The notes: generated by a model not told the origin, from the letters alone. DNA of 64,000 bases from an uncultured Planococcus sp. (GCA_947502505.1 CANNAE010000009.1:1-64000), one strand, 5' to 3'; shown: positions 34,021 through 43,328, numbered from the stretch's first letter. Made by a program: numbers and translations.

Positions 34021-35172
34021 ATGAAAGAAGTAGTCATCGTTGAAGGGGTCCGGTCTCCAGTCGGCAGGCGCAAGGGGCAGTTCCGTGACATGCGGCCAGA
34101 CGAACTGGCAGCTGCCGTGCTAGAAGAATTGGTGAAGCGCGCGGGTGTCGATAAAGGCGCTGTAGAAGATGTCATTCTCGGATGCGTTTCTCAGGCAGGT
34201 GAACAAGGGGGCAATATTGCCAGAACAGCGGCATTGATTGCCGGGTTCCCGGATTTTGTGCCGGGCGTCACCATCGACCGCCAATGCGGATCGAGCCAGC
34301 AAGCCGTTCATTTCGGCGCACAGGCGATTCTTTCCGGCGATATGGACATCGTTATCGCGGGCGGAGTGGAAAGCATGACTCGTGTACCGATGTTCTCCAA
34401 TATGCAAGGCGCACAGCCGAGTGAAAAATTGACCGATCAATACGAAATCATCAATCAAGGCTTATCGGCAGAACGCATCGCTGGCAAATGGGGATTCAGC
34501 CGACAGCAACTAGATGCGTATGCAGTCAAGAGCCACGAACGCGCGCAAAAAGCGATCGATGCCGGCCTTTATGACAAGGAAATCGTCTCGGTCGATGTAC
34601 CGGACGGGGCGAATGGTTTCCGGAAAGTCACAACAGATGAAGGGCCAAGACCTGGAACGACCGAAGAAGTGCTTGCGGGATTGCAGCCGGCTTTTGATGA
34701 ACAAGGCGTCATTACGGCAGGAAACGCCAGCCAAATGAGCGACGGGGCGTCTGCTGTTTTGTTGATGTCGAAAGAAAAAGCGCAGGAGCTCGGCCTGCAG
34801 CCGAAAGCGCGTATTATTGCCCGCACGGTGGTCGGTTCCGATCCGACTTTGATGCTGACAGGGCCGATTGCTGCGACGAAAAAAGTGCTGGCAAAAGCCG
34901 GCCTGTCAATCGAGGATATGGGCCGCTATGAAGTGAACGAAGCATTTGCGCCTGTCCCGCTCGCGTGGCTGGCGGATATCGGGGGAGATCCGGGCAAACT
35001 CAACGTCAACGGAGGCGCCATTGCACTCGGCCATCCACTGGGTGCGACTGGCACGAAACTATTGGTATCGCTTATGCATGAACTCGAACGCTCTGGCAGC
35101 CGCTACGGCTTGCTGGCGATTTGTGAAGGCATGGGAATGGCCAATGCCACCATCATTGAACGGCTTGCGTAA
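34021..35172 (+). CDS. Thiolase (acetyl-CoA acyltransferase)
   Basis: 383 residues. The nucleophile is Cys89 in IDRQCGSSQQ. GGVESMTRVPM (about 115-125) follows, then GGAIALGHPLGATG (about 328-341) with the active-site His. The last motif, usually CxGGG, reads ICEGMGMA, still with the proton-accepting Cys. It cleaves 3-ketoacyl-CoA in beta-oxidation (or condenses acetyl-CoA). GGGAGTGATTG precedes the ATG. First gene of a three-gene operon with an SDR dehydrogenase and an acyl-CoA dehydrogenase, controlled by FadR and CcpA sites. Confidence 0.92.
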   Translation: MKEVVIVEGVRSPVGRRKGQFRDMRPDELAAAVLEELVKRAGVDKGAVEDVILGCVSQAGEQGGNIARTAALIAGFPDFVPGVTIDRQCGSSQQAVHFGAQAILSGDMDIVIAGGVESMTRVPMFSNMQGAQPSEKLTDQYEIINQGLSAERIAGKWGFSRQQLDAYAVKSHERAQKAIDAGLYDKEIVSVDVPDGANGFRKVTTDEGPRPGTTEEVLAGLQPAFDEQGVITAGNASQMSDGASAVLLMSKEKAQELGLQPKARIIARTVVGSDPTLMLTGPIAATKKVLAKAGLSIEDMGRYEVNEAFAPVPLAWLADIGGDPGKLNVNGGAIALGHPLGATGTKLLVSLMHELERSGSRYGLLAICEGMGMANATIIERLA

Positions 35173-35205
35173 TCAAACCGACAGACAGCTGAAGGAGAGA
35201 GGAAA

Positions 35206-35976
35206 ATGGATTTTTCTAAAGTAAAAGCCATTGTCACCGGGGGCGCTTCTGGGCTAGGGGAAGCGACGGTGCGCCATATTGCAGAAAATGGGGGCCGTGC
35301 AGTCATTTTTGATTTGAATGAGGAACGTGCACGAGGAGTCATGGCCGATTTTGGAGACGGGCAAATCAGTTATATCGAGACGGATGTGACGAACGCCTCT
35401 CAAGTGGAAGAAAATGTAATTTCAGCAGCCGAGCAGCTAGGCAATATCAATCTATTGGTCAACTGCGCAGGCATCGGCACACCAGGGAAAGTCGTATCCA
35501 AAGGGCAGCCGCTCGCGCTCGAGCGTTTCGAACAAGTCATCCAAGTCAATTTAGTCGGCAGTTTCAACGTCTTGCGTGCAGTGGCAGCTGCGATGCAAGG
35601 AAATGAACCCAATGCGCAAGGGGAGCGCGGCGTCATCATTTCAACCGCCTCGGTTGCGGCATTTGAAGGGCAGATCGGGCAAGCGGCCTACAGCGCGTCA
35701 AAAGGCGGCATCGTTTCGATGACCTTGCCGATTGCCCGTGAATTCGCACGTGACGGCATCCGGGTCATGGCGATTGCGCCAGGGCTCATGAAAACGCCGA
35801 TGTTCGACGGCTTGCCGGAATCCGCCATCGCTTCGCTTTCTGCGACAGTGCCATTTCCCGCGCGTCTCGGACACCCTGCTGAATACGCAAAATTGGTCGA
35901 AAGCATTGTTGAAAATCCACTATTGAACGGCGAAGTGATCCGGTTGGACGGCGCAATCCGCATGCAGCCGAAATAA
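35206..35976 (+). CDS. SDR family 3-hydroxyacyl-CoA dehydrogenase (type II, HSD10-like)
   Basis: A 256-residue short-chain dehydrogenase: cofactor motif TGGASGLG (11-18), NNAG-like region LVNCAGIG, catalytic Ser in STASVAAF, and Tyr162/Lys166 in YSASK. The IVSMTLPIARE and LMKTPMFDGLPE segments fit the 17-beta-HSD10 group, which oxidises 3-hydroxyacyl-CoA with NAD. It lies 33 bases after the thiolase stop with GAAGGAGAGAG before the ATG. The operon context supports a beta-oxidation role. Confidence 0.9.
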   Translation: MDFSKVKAIVTGGASGLGEATVRHIAENGGRAVIFDLNEERARGVMADFGDGQISYIETDVTNASQVEENVISAAEQLGNINLLVNCAGIGTPGKVVSKGQPLALERFEQVIQVNLVGSFNVLRAVAAAMQGNEPNAQGERGVIISTASVAAFEGQIGQAAYSASKGGIVSMTLPIAREFARDGIRVMAIAPGLMKTPMFDGLPESAIASLSATVPFPARLGHPAEYAKLVESIVENPLLNGEVIRLDGAIRMQPK

Positions 35977-36000
35977 AGTAAGAAAAGGGGAATGGGAGAA

Positions 36001-37149
36001 ATGGCAAGATACCGCTTTGAAGAAGAAGAGCATACGATGTTCCGCAAATCCTTGCGTAAATTTTTGGAAAAAGAAGCTGTCCCTCATTACGAACAATGGG
36101 AAAAAGACCGCCTCATCCCGAAATCGTTCTGGAAAAAACTTGGGGATATGGGCTTTTTATGCCCTCAAGTAGAAGAGCAGTACGGGGGGCTTGGCCTGGA
36201 TTTCCGCTATGGTGTCATTATTGGGGAAGAGATGGAGCGTGTGGGGGCGAGTTTGACGGGAGTCGGGCTTCATAACGATATTACTGTTCCTTATATTGAA
36301 GCGTATGGAACAGAACAGCAGAAACAGGACTGGCTGCCGGGCTGCATCAGCGGCGACTATATTACGGCAATCGCGATGACGGAACCCGGAGCTGGATCGG
36401 ATTTGGCGAGTATTTCCGCTACCGCCGTAAAAGATGGCGACCATTACATCGTAAATGGCCAGAAAACCTTCATCACCAACGGCATCAATTCAACGCATGT
36501 ATTGGTGGTCGTCAAGACCGACCTGCAAGCAGACCCTAAGCATAAAGGCATTTCGCTATTGATGGTCGAGGAAGGAACCCCTGGATTTACGAAAGGGCGC
36601 AAGCTTGATAAAGTCGGGCTTCACGCGCAGGATACGTCCGAGCTGTATTTCGAGGATTGCAAAGTGCCGGCCGCCAATCTGGTCGGAGAAGAAAACAAAG
36701 GCTTTACATATTTGATGGAAAAATTGCAGCAGGAGCGGCTCGTCGTGGCGCTTGCTGCACAAATCGCATCGGAAGATATGCTTGAGATGACAATCGATTA
36801 TGTGAAATCCCGCAAAGCATTCGGCAAGCCGATCAGCGCATTCCAGAACACCCAATTCAAGCTGGTGGAAATGGCCACCGAAATCGAACTGGGCAAAGCG
36901 TTTCTCGAATCCTTAATTGAAGAGCATATGGCTGGAAAAGATGTCGTCTCGAAAGTGTCGATGGCCAAATACTGGTTGACGGAAACAGCGAAGAAAATAT
37001 CAGGTGAATGCATGCAATTGCACGGCGGCTACGGGTATATGGAAGAATACAAAATCGCCCGGCGCTACCGGGACATTCCGGTCGCGGCGATTTATGCCGG
37101 CTCGAATGAAATCATGAAAACCATTATCGCCAAGCGGATGGGGCTGTAA
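36001..37149 (+). CDS. Acyl-CoA dehydrogenase, long-chain type
   Basis: A 382-residue FAD enzyme that introduces the trans-2 double bond into acyl-CoA. The FAD/substrate motif AIAMTEPGAGSDLASI is near 124-139, and QLHGGYGYMEEY is present near the C-terminus. The usual catalytic YEGT is replaced by YAGS (IYAGSNEIMKTIIA). Long-chain and isovaleryl enzymes instead take the base from helix G, where ASEDMLEMTIDYV offers glutamates, so activity is probably kept. ATG 36001 is preferred (AAGGGG nine bases upstream) over ATG 35992. Last gene of the operon. Confidence 0.9.
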   Translation: MARYRFEEEEHTMFRKSLRKFLEKEAVPHYEQWEKDRLIPKSFWKKLGDMGFLCPQVEEQYGGLGLDFRYGVIIGEEMERVGASLTGVGLHNDITVPYIEAYGTEQQKQDWLPGCISGDYITAIAMTEPGAGSDLASISATAVKDGDHYIVNGQKTFITNGINSTHVLVVVKTDLQADPKHKGISLLMVEEGTPGFTKGRKLDKVGLHAQDTSELYFEDCKVPAANLVGEENKGFTYLMEKLQQERLVVALAAQIASEDMLEMTIDYVKSRKAFGKPISAFQNTQFKLVEMATEIELGKAFLESLIEEHMAGKDVVSKVSMAKYWLTETAKKISGECMQLHGGYGYMEEYKIARRYRDIPVAAIYAGSNEIMKTIIAKRMGL

Positions 37150-37265
37150 AGGCAAGATAACAGCAAGCGCATCCTGGATATGAGCGGTGACATACCGGCA
37201 ACCCTTAGGTGTGGGCTTCAGGAAAATCGCGCCGCCCGTGAACAGGTATCGAGAAGTTGGGGTTT
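37150..37265. other. Unassigned stretch between acyl-CoA dehydrogenase and trp promoter
   Basis: No gene is evident. Short complementary pieces exist (for example CGGT/ACCG), but I see neither a clear terminator for the upstream operon nor a known RNA. Confidence 0.4.
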
Positions 37266-37270
37266 GTCAC

Positions 37271-37299
37271 TTGACAGAATATACAAAACCTTTTAGTAT
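37271..37299 (+). promoter_or_regulatory. Promoter of the trp operon
   Basis: TTGACA (37271-37276) and TAGTAT (37294-37299) are separated by exactly 17 bases. The transcript would start near 37306 and run into the T-box leader. Confidence 0.85.
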
Positions 37300-37305
37300 G
37301 AAGAA

Positions 37306-37630
37306 CAACTTGTTGGTAGCGGCAAGTCTATTCGAGAGAAGAGTTAGCAAAGACGAGAACAGAACAGTTAAAATCTAAGATTGAGACGAGTAGGCAGTGG
37401 TGTTCATTTAGAGAGTCAGCGGGTGGTGAAAGCTGATTGGATGCGCTGTGCGAATGGACTTATGAGAGCCAGCCGGAAAGCGGAAGCGAGTATGGCGGAC
37501 GTATCCCTGCGTTAAAGGGAAAGGCTGAAGAAGCCTGTTTAAGTGAGTGCAAAATGCATTAATGCGTGGTGGTACCGCGGTTAAAACCGTCCCCGCAACC
37601 GGAATGAATCCCGGTTGCGGGGATTTTTGC
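37306..37630 (+). promoter_or_regulatory. T-box leader, tryptophan-specific
   Basis: The T-box sequence TGCGTGGTGGTACCGCGG is at 37563-37580. Stem I shows the AGTA turn near 37388 and the GGTG apical motif near 37432. In the specifier loop GAATGGAC, the codon TGG at 37455-37457 is followed by the usual A, matching tRNA-Trp. A terminator (37591-37628) follows, and the T-box region offers the competing antiterminator. Uncharged tRNA-Trp would allow read-through into trpD. Control is therefore T-box type rather than by TRAP as in B. subtilis. Confidence 0.92.
37591..37628 (+). terminator. Regulated terminator of the T-box leader
   Basis: CCCCGCAACCGG pairs with CCGGTTGCGGGG around AATGAATC, followed by TTTTT. 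Confidence 0.92.
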
Positions 37631-37659
37631 ATTTAAAAACGAGACGAGGAGAGATCGAG

Positions 37660-38652
37660 ATGAGCAGAGTAGAGAATATGACTGAACATACAATGAAACA
37701 ACGGGCGCTGGAATTATTGGAAGGGCGCGTGAGCCAGCAGCAGATGAAGGAATTTTTGAGTGATTTGCACGAAAAAGGCGAGACGGCCGATGAATTGGTC
37801 GGCATGGTCCGTGCAATGCGTGAAAAAGCGGTCAAGCTTCCGGAAATGACGGGCGAACTGGTCGACGTTTGCGGGACGGGCGGCGATAAATCCTTTAGCT
37901 TCAATATCAGCACATTGACGGCTTTTGTCTTGGCAGGATGCGGCATGAGCGTCGCCAAGCACGGCAATCGCAGTGTATCAAGCAAGACCGGCAGCTCGGA
38001 TTTATTGGAGGAAATCGGAATCTCCACTCAATTGCCTTTGGCCGAGATTCCGTCGCTTGTCGAACAGACAGGCATCGCGTTCTTGTTTGCGCCGGCGGTC
38101 CACCCAGCGCTTGGCGGTTTGCGTGAGGTGCGAAAAGAAATCGGGACGCCGACCATTTTCAATCTAGTCGGGCCTCTTGCCAATCCTTTGCCGATCACAG
38201 TCCAAATGAGCGGTGTGTACCGTTCGGACATGATGGAACCGATGGCTGACGCCTTGATACGGCTTGGCAGAAAACGCGGAGCCATCGTCCACGGAGCAGG
38301 CGGGCTGGATGAATTATCACTTTCCGGAACCAATCAATTGATCGTTTTTGATGAAAACGGCAAACGCAGCATGACCGTTCATCCCCATGAAGTGGGACTT
38401 GAGACAGCGCCGATCGAAGCAATTCGCGGAGGCGATTCGAAGCGCAACGCAGAGATTTTCCAAGAAGTCATCAGCGGCACGCCGAGTGCTTACTTGGATA
38501 CGGTCGCGCTGAATGCCGGAACGGTCCTTTACGTAAGCGGTCGCGCCGCAAGTATCGCAGAAGGCGTGCATCAAGCAAGAAAATCCATCATTTCAGGAGA
38601 AACGGCGCGTGTTTACGAACTGCACCGCCTTACATCGGGGGTACTTGTATGA
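37660..38652 (+). CDS. trpD: Anthranilate phosphoribosyltransferase
   Basis: 330 residues. The PRPP loop is DVCGTGGDKSFSFNIST (about 68-84), followed by KHGNRSVSSKTGSSDLLE (about 99-116) for anthranilate binding. It transfers phosphoribosyl from PRPP to anthranilate. ATG 37660 follows AGGAGAGATCG; an open frame extends upstream into the T-box terminator but lacks a site. It is the first structural gene of the operon: trpE and trpG are missing from this position. It overlaps trpC by four bases. Confidence 0.95.
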   Translation: MSRVENMTEHTMKQRALELLEGRVSQQQMKEFLSDLHEKGETADELVGMVRAMREKAVKLPEMTGELVDVCGTGGDKSFSFNISTLTAFVLAGCGMSVAKHGNRSVSSKTGSSDLLEEIGISTQLPLAEIPSLVEQTGIAFLFAPAVHPALGGLREVRKEIGTPTIFNLVGPLANPLPITVQMSGVYRSDMMEPMADALIRLGRKRGAIVHGAGGLDELSLSGTNQLIVFDENGKRSMTVHPHEVGLETAPIEAIRGGDSKRNAEIFQEVISGTPSAYLDTVALNAGTVLYVSGRAASIAEGVHQARKSIISGETARVYELHRLTSGVLV

Positions 38653-39419
38653 CAATATTGGATAAAATCATGGATACGAAACGCCAGGAAATCACTACTT
38701 ATGAAGACAGCTATCCGGCAAGCGAGCAATTCCCGGATAAGCCGAAACTTGTCGACACCTTGCGGGAAAGACGTGGGGTCATTTCGGAAATCAAGCGCGC
38801 ATCGCCTTCAAAAGGCGCCATCCGCATGGAAGTGGACGTAGTTGAGCAAGGCTTGAAATATGAAGGGGCCGGGGCTGCGGCCATTTCCGTGTTGACAGAT
38901 GAACAATATTTTAAAGGGTCTATCGAAGATTTGAAGAAAGTGGCGCGGGCCGTTTCGGTTCCGGTATTGTGCAAAGACTTCATGGTCAGCGAAATCCAGA
39001 TCGAACGCGCGAAGGCGGCCGGAGCGACCATCATCTTATTGATCGTCGCAGCGCTTAAGGACGAAGAACTGGACCGTCTTTTCCGCTATGCAGAGTCGCT
39101 CGGTTTGGAAATTTTGGTGGAAGTGCACGACGCGGAGGAATTGCAAAAAGCCGTTGCGCTTGGGGCGCAGCTGATCGGCGTCAACAACCGCAATTTAAAA
39201 ACCTTTGAAGTTTCACTCGAGCGCACGGCAGAACTGGCTGGGCAATTTCCTTTCGGCAGCGGCCCTGTGCTCATCAGCGAAAGCGGCATGAACGAAACTG
39301 CGGATGCGCACCAAGCTTATGAACTCGGCGCACAAGGCGTATTGGTCGGGGAAGCATTGATGCGTTCAGAAGATCCGGCAAGCTGGATCCGCCGGGCGAT
39401 AGGACAGGAGGATGCGTAA
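38649..39419 (+). CDS. trpC: Indole-3-glycerol phosphate synthase
   Basis: A 256-residue TIM barrel. [15 protein letters not shown] (about 45-59) contains the catalytic Lys and substrate phosphate contacts, and [20 protein letters not shown] and [14 protein letters not shown] are typical of TrpC. It closes the indole ring from CdRP. Coupled to trpD by an ATGA overlap; its TAA stop shares a base with the ATG of trpF. Confidence 0.95.
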   Translation: MTILDKIMDTKRQEITTYEDSYPASEQFPDKPKLVDTLRERRGVISEIKRASPSKGAIRMEVDVVEQGLKYEGAGAAAISVLTDEQYFKGSIEDLKKVARAVSVPVLCKDFMVSEIQIERAKAAGATIILLIVAALKDEELDRLFRYAESLGLEILVEVHDAEELQKAVALGAQLIGVNNRNLKTFEVSLERTAELAGQFPFGSGPVLISESGMNETADAHQAYELGAQGVLVGEALMRSEDPASWIRRAIGQEDA

Positions 39420-41227
39420 TGACACATGTTAAAATTTGCGGGTTGATGGAAGAGCAGCACGTAAAAGCCGCATCATCAGCGGATGCTATCGGATTTGTCT
39501 TTGCCCCGAGCAGGCGGCGTGTATCGATCGAACGAGCGCAGGAATTGTCGCGTCTTGCGACGAACGAAGTGCAGCGGATCGGCGTATTTGTCAACGCTTC
39601 GTATGAAGAAATCGACAAGGCTGTCAAAACGGTGCCGCTGACGATGGTGCAATTGCACGGCGACGAACCGGACGAATTGATCCAGCGCATCGAAGTGCCG
39701 GTCATCCAGGCCTTTTCGATCCGCACGCCGGCCGATGTAGAAAAATTGAACAGCTCGATTGCGGATTATGTATTGGTCGATGCGCCAGGCACCGACTACC
39801 GCGGGGGCAGTGGGCATGTGTTTGATTGGAGCCTTTTGGAAAACGCCAATTTGGACCATAGCCGCCTGATTTTAGCAGGCGGATTGAATAAAGACAATGT
39901 ACAAGCGGCCATTAGCCAAACCCATCCATTCATGGTCGATGTGTCGAGTGGCGTGGAAACGGACGGCCGAAAAGACGAAGTGAAGATCCAGCAATTCATA
40001 CTACAGGCAAAGGGTGATTCGATGGAGAGAACGCAGGAGAAAACAATAGATCCAGTAGGGTTTTTCGGGCGCTACGGCGGCCAGTTTGTGCCGGAAACTT
40101 TGATGAAGGCGGTCAAAGAACTTGAAGCGGCTTACGAAGATGCGAAAAATGATGCGGAGTTCCAAAAAGAATACCATCATTACTTGAAAGAGTACGTCGG
40201 CCGTGAACAGCCACTGACGTTTGCGGCGCGCATGACAGAAGCGTGGGGCGGCCCGAAAATTTATTTGAAGCGCGAGGATTTGAACCATACTGGCGCGCAT
40301 AAAGTGAATAATGCAATTGGCCAAGCCTTGCTTGCACAGCGCATGGGCAAACGCAAAATCGTTGCGGAAACGGGAGCTGGCCAGCATGGCGTGGCGACGG
40401 CTACCATTTGTGCGTTATTTGATTTAGATTGCGTCGTGTTCATGGGAGAAGAAGACATCAAGCGCCAACAGCTTAATGTGTTCCGCATGAAATTACTGGG
40501 GGCGCGTGTTGAAAGCGTCACAAAAGGCAGCGGAACGCTCAAAGATGCGGTGAATGAAGCGCTGCGCTACTGGGTCACCAATGTGGAAGATACCCATTAC
40601 TTGATTGGCTCAGCTCTTGGGCCGCATCCATTCCCGACGATGGTGCGCGATTTCCAAAGCGTCATCGGCAAGGAAACGAAGCGGCAGATTCTTGAAAAAG
40701 AAGGGCGCTTGCCGGATGCGATTGTGGCATGCGTCGGGGGCGGATCCAATGCTATCGGCATGTTCCACCCGTTTATCGAAGATGCATCGGTCCGTTTGAT
40801 CGGCGCAGAAGCAGCTGGGGACGGCGTGGATACTGAACGCCATGCGGCTACTTTGACTAAGGGGTCGGAAGGCGTGCTGCACGGGGCGATGATGAAAATC
40901 CTGCAAGACGACGCCGGGCAAGTGCAAGAAGCCCATTCGATTTCTGCGGGGCTCGATTACCCGGGCATCGGCCCGGAACACGCTCACCTTGCGGACAACG
41001 GGCGCGTAACCTATGAAGCGATCACCGATGACGAAGCGCTTGCTTCGGTCATTGAAATGTCGCGCCTAGAAGGCATCATTCCGGCTTTGGAATCTGCCCA
41101 TGCAATTGCAGAGGCGAAAAAACAAGCCCAGTCGATGACCGCGGATGACGTGCTTATTATTTGCGTATCGGGCAGAGGCGATAAGGATATGGCGACATAC
41201 GCCGAGAAAATGGAGGGACTGTCATGA
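39419..41227 (+). CDS. trpF-trpB: Phosphoribosylanthranilate isomerase (TrpF) joined in frame to tryptophan synthase beta (TrpB)
   Basis: One open frame of 602 codons. Residues 1-201 are TrpF: KICGL with catalytic Cys7, and MVDVSSGVE with the catalytic-region Asp near 183. Residues 202-602 are full-length Trp[13 protein letters not shown] at the start, the PLP lysine in [12 protein letters not shown], and the GGGSNAIG phosphate loop. No stop codon separates them. At 40009-40017 the reading AAAGGGTGA resembles a Shine-Dalgarno, and ATG 40022 is well placed for separate TrpB translation. An extra G here would create a TGA stop for trpF, so the joining may be a one-base deletion or an assembly error. 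Each half looks intact. It overlaps trpA by four bases. Confidence 0.92.
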   Translation: MTHVKICGLMEEQHVKAASSADAIGFVFAPSRRRVSIERAQELSRLATNEVQRIGVFVNASYEEIDKAVKTVPLTMVQLHGDEPDELIQRIEVPVIQAFSIRTPADVEKLNSSIADYVLVDAPGTDYRGGSGHVFDWSLLENANLDHSRLILAGGLNKDNVQAAISQTHPFMVDVSSGVETDGRKDEVKIQQFILQAKGDSMERTQEKTIDPVGFFGRYGGQFVPETLMKAVKELEAAYEDAKNDAEFQKEYHHYLKEYVGREQPLTFAARMTEAWGGPKIYLKREDLNHTGAHKVNNAIGQALLAQRMGKRKIVAETGAGQHGVATATICALFDLDCVVFMGEEDIKRQQLNVFRMKLLGARVESVTKGSGTLKDAVNEALRYWVTNVEDTHYLIGSALGPHPFPTMVRDFQSVIGKETKRQILEKEGRLPDAIVACVGGGSNAIGMFHPFIEDASVRLIGAEAAGDGVDTERHAATLTKGSEGVLHGAMMKILQDDAGQVQEAHSISAGLDYPGIGPEHAHLADNGRVTYEAITDDEALASVIEMSRLEGIIPALESAHAIAEAKKQAQSMTADDVLIICVSGRGDKDMATYAEKMEGLS

Positions 41228-41994
41228 AACGATTAGCAGAATTGAAACAATCCGGACATAAAGCCTTTGTCGCCTATATCATGGCAGGAGACGGTGGAAT
41301 TGAAAAACTGGGCGAGCAGATCCAGCATTTGCAAGAGCGTGGAGTGACGGCGATTGAAGTCGGCATTCCATTCTCGGACCCGGTCGCTGACGGCCCGACA
41401 ATCGAAGCGGCAGGGAACCGGGCGCTTGATGAAGGCATCACCTTGGAAAAGGTGCTAGAAGAGATGCAGCGCTTTGATTTCGAAGTGAAAGTGCCTCTTA
41501 TCATCATGACGTATTTGAATCCGGTCATCCGCTTTGGCGCCGAGCGTTTCACGCTAGAAGCTAAAAAGGCGGGCGCATCGGGCATCATCATTCCGGATTT
41601 GCCGTTCGAGCATCGCCAGTTGATCGAACCGTTCGCGAAACAGCAGGAACTTGTGCTGATCCAGCTCGTCACCTTGACGACAATCGACAGCCGCTTGAAA
41701 GAAATCCTGAAGCAGGCGGAAGGCTTTGTCTATGCGGTAACGGTCACGGGCATAACGGGAAGCCGTGATGAGCTGGCAGAAGAAGTCGGCGCGTTCACGC
41801 GTAAAGTCAGGGAATTGAGCCCTGTACCGGTCTATGCAGGATTTGGCATCTCGAAAGAAAGCCATGTGGATATGTTGCGTGATGATGTCGATGGGTTTAT
41901 TGTCGGCAGCGCGATTGTCCAAGCGTTCCATGAAGGGCGCATTGAAGATGTCGAACCCTTGATCGATGCAGTGACGGCCCCTCATTCGGTATAA
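41224..41994 (+). CDS. trpA: Tryptophan synthase alpha subunit
   Basis: A 256-residue TIM barrel. [18 protein letters not shown] (about 39-56) has the catalytic Glu, and [10 protein letters not shown] (about 121-130) the catalytic Asp; the C-terminal [10 protein letters not shown] forms the phosphate site. It cleaves indole-3-glycerol phosphate and channels indole to TrpB. Coupled to the upstream frame by ATGA. Last trp gene; the following gene begins 20 bases later with its own ribosome binding site. Confidence 0.95.
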   Translation: MKRLAELKQSGHKAFVAYIMAGDGGIEKLGEQIQHLQERGVTAIEVGIPFSDPVADGPTIEAAGNRALDEGITLEKVLEEMQRFDFEVKVPLIIMTYLNPVIRFGAERFTLEAKKAGASGIIIPDLPFEHRQLIEPFAKQQELVLIQLVTLTTIDSRLKEILKQAEGFVYAVTVTGITGSRDELAEEVGAFTRKVRELSPVPVYAGFGISKESHVDMLRDDVDGFIVGSAIVQAFHEGRIEDVEPLIDAVTAPHSV

Positions 41995-42014
41995 TGCCCT
42001 TAGGAGGGATTAGC

Positions 42015-42608
42015 ATGTTTGAGCCGTTGGATGCGAATTATTTCGAGGCGCCGACACTAGATTTGTCGCGCGACTTATTAGGGAAAATCCTGGTCCATGA
42101 GCTGCCCGGCGGAATAGTCGCCGGCAGGATCGTCGAGACCGAAGCCTATATGGGGGCGGAAGACCGGGCGGCCCACAGTTTCGGCAACCGCCGGACCAAG
42201 CGCACGGAAGTGATGTTCGGCAGGCCGGGGCTGGTGTATACGTACCAGATGCATACCCATACACTGATCAATGTCGTGAGCGGCCCGGAAGAAACGCCGC
42301 GCGCCATCCTCATCCGCGCTGTCGAGCCGGTCGAAGGCATTGAATTCATGGCGGAGCGCCGTGGCCATCATATGCCGATGAAGCAGTGGACGAGCGGGCC
42401 TGGGAAATTGACGAAAGCGATGGGCATCACGATGGACCATAACGGCCATCATTTCACCGAACGCCCGCTGTATATCGCTGAGGGCGATACCGTGCATGCG
42501 GTGTCGACAGGGCCGCGTGTCGGGATCGGAAATTCACAGGAAGCGGTCCATTACCCGTACCGTTTTTGGGAATCGGAGAATCCGTTTGTTTCGAAATTTC
42601 GGCCTTAA
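42015..42608 (+). CDS. DNA-3-methyladenine glycosylase (AAG/MPG family)
   Basis: A 197-residue protein of the AAG family (B. subtilis YxlJ type), which excises alkylated and deaminated purines. RIVETEAYMGAEDRAAHSF (about 37-55) contains the catalytic Glu and the Tyr that intercalates. MFGRPGLVYTYQMHTH and the active-site loop AVEPVEGIE follow. ATG 42015 has TTAGGAGGGAT before it; an in-frame ATG at 41994 is part of the trpA end. It is closely spaced behind trpA, so it may be co-transcribed. Confidence 0.92.
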   Translation: MFEPLDANYFEAPTLDLSRDLLGKILVHELPGGIVAGRIVETEAYMGAEDRAAHSFGNRRTKRTEVMFGRPGLVYTYQMHTHTLINVVSGPEETPRAILIRAVEPVEGIEFMAERRGHHMPMKQWTSGPGKLTKAMGITMDHNGHHFTERPLYIAEGDTVHAVSTGPRVGIGNSQEAVHYPYRFWESENPFVSKFRP

Positions 42609-42678
42609 TCCGGATGTTTAAGCTTTCCAATTCGTGGAATACTGAGAGGGAGCACATAAACAGAAGGAGTGAAGGAAA

Positions 42679-43197
42679 GTGGCAAAAATTGCAACGTTGA
42701 TTACAGACATGTTCGAAGATGTAGAGTATACAGAACCGGCCAAAGCGTTTAACGAAGCAGGCCATGAACTGATCAATATCGAAAAGGAAGCGGGCAAGAA
42801 AGTGACCGGCAAACAAGGTGAAGCCGTTGTCACGATCGATAAAGGCATCGACGACGTCAACCCGGATGAATTCGATGCGCTATTGTTGCCAGGCGGTTTC
42901 TCGCCAGACCAATTGCGCGGAGATGATCGCTTCGTGACTTTCACGAAAGCCTTCATGGATTCGAAAAAACCGGTCTTCGCGATCTGCCATGGGCCGCAGC
43001 TATTGATTACGGCAAAAGCTTTGGAAGGGCGTAAAGCGACAGGCTTCAAATCGATCCAAGTCGACATGGAGTACGCTGGCGCAACTGTCGTGGACGAAGA
43101 AGTAGTGGTGTGCCAAGACCAATTGGTCACAAGCCGCCAGCCGGACGACATCCCGGCATTCAACCGTGAGTCATTGAAATTGCTTGAAAACAAATAA
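42679..43197 (+). CDS. DJ-1/PfpI family protein (YraA-like glutamine amidotransferase fold)
   Basis: 172 residues. The nucleophile elbow is FAICHGPQLLI, with Cys near residue 104 and the adjacent His. LLLPGGFSPDQLR carries the oxyanion-side region, and the short length matches PfpI-like proteins such as B. subtilis YraA and YfkM. Relatives act as general stress proteins, deglycases or proteases. GTG start with GAAGGAGTGAAGG upstream. Monocistronic with a terminator at 43209. Confidence 0.9.
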   Translation: MAKIATLITDMFEDVEYTEPAKAFNEAGHELINIEKEAGKKVTGKQGEAVVTIDKGIDDVNPDEFDALLLPGGFSPDQLRGDDRFVTFTKAFMDSKKPVFAICHGPQLLITAKALEGRKATGFKSIQVDMEYAGATVVDEEVVVCQDQLVTSRQPDDIPAFNRESLKLLENK

Positions 43198-43208
43198 GGA
43201 ACCATCCG

Positions 43209-43237
43209 AACCGCTCCCGTTATGGGGGCGGTTTTTT
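43209..43237 (+). terminator. Terminator after the PfpI-like gene
   Basis: AACCGCTCCC pairs with GGGGGCGGTT around a five-base loop, followed by TTTT. Confidence 0.88.
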
Positions 43238-43270
43238 CGTGTGGACCATCCTGGAAAACGAGATAGCCCC

Positions 43271-43299
43271 TTGTATATATAAGTGTTTGCTTATATAAT
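43271..43299 (+). promoter_or_regulatory. ars promoter and ArsR operator
   Basis: TTGTAT (43271-43276) and TATAAT (43294-43299) are 17 bases apart. A perfect inverted repeat TATATAAG-TGTTTG-CTTATATA (43276-43297) fills the spacer and overlaps both elements, so a bound dimer would exclude polymerase. Confidence 0.85.
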
Positions 43300-43328
43300 G
43301 AAGCCGTTGCCAAAAAGAGGTGGATGAA

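Noticed and set aside
37187..37378. 63-codon frame in the trp leader region as a leader peptide
   Set aside because: It crosses the promoter of the T-box transcript, has no Trp run, and control is already explained by the T-box.
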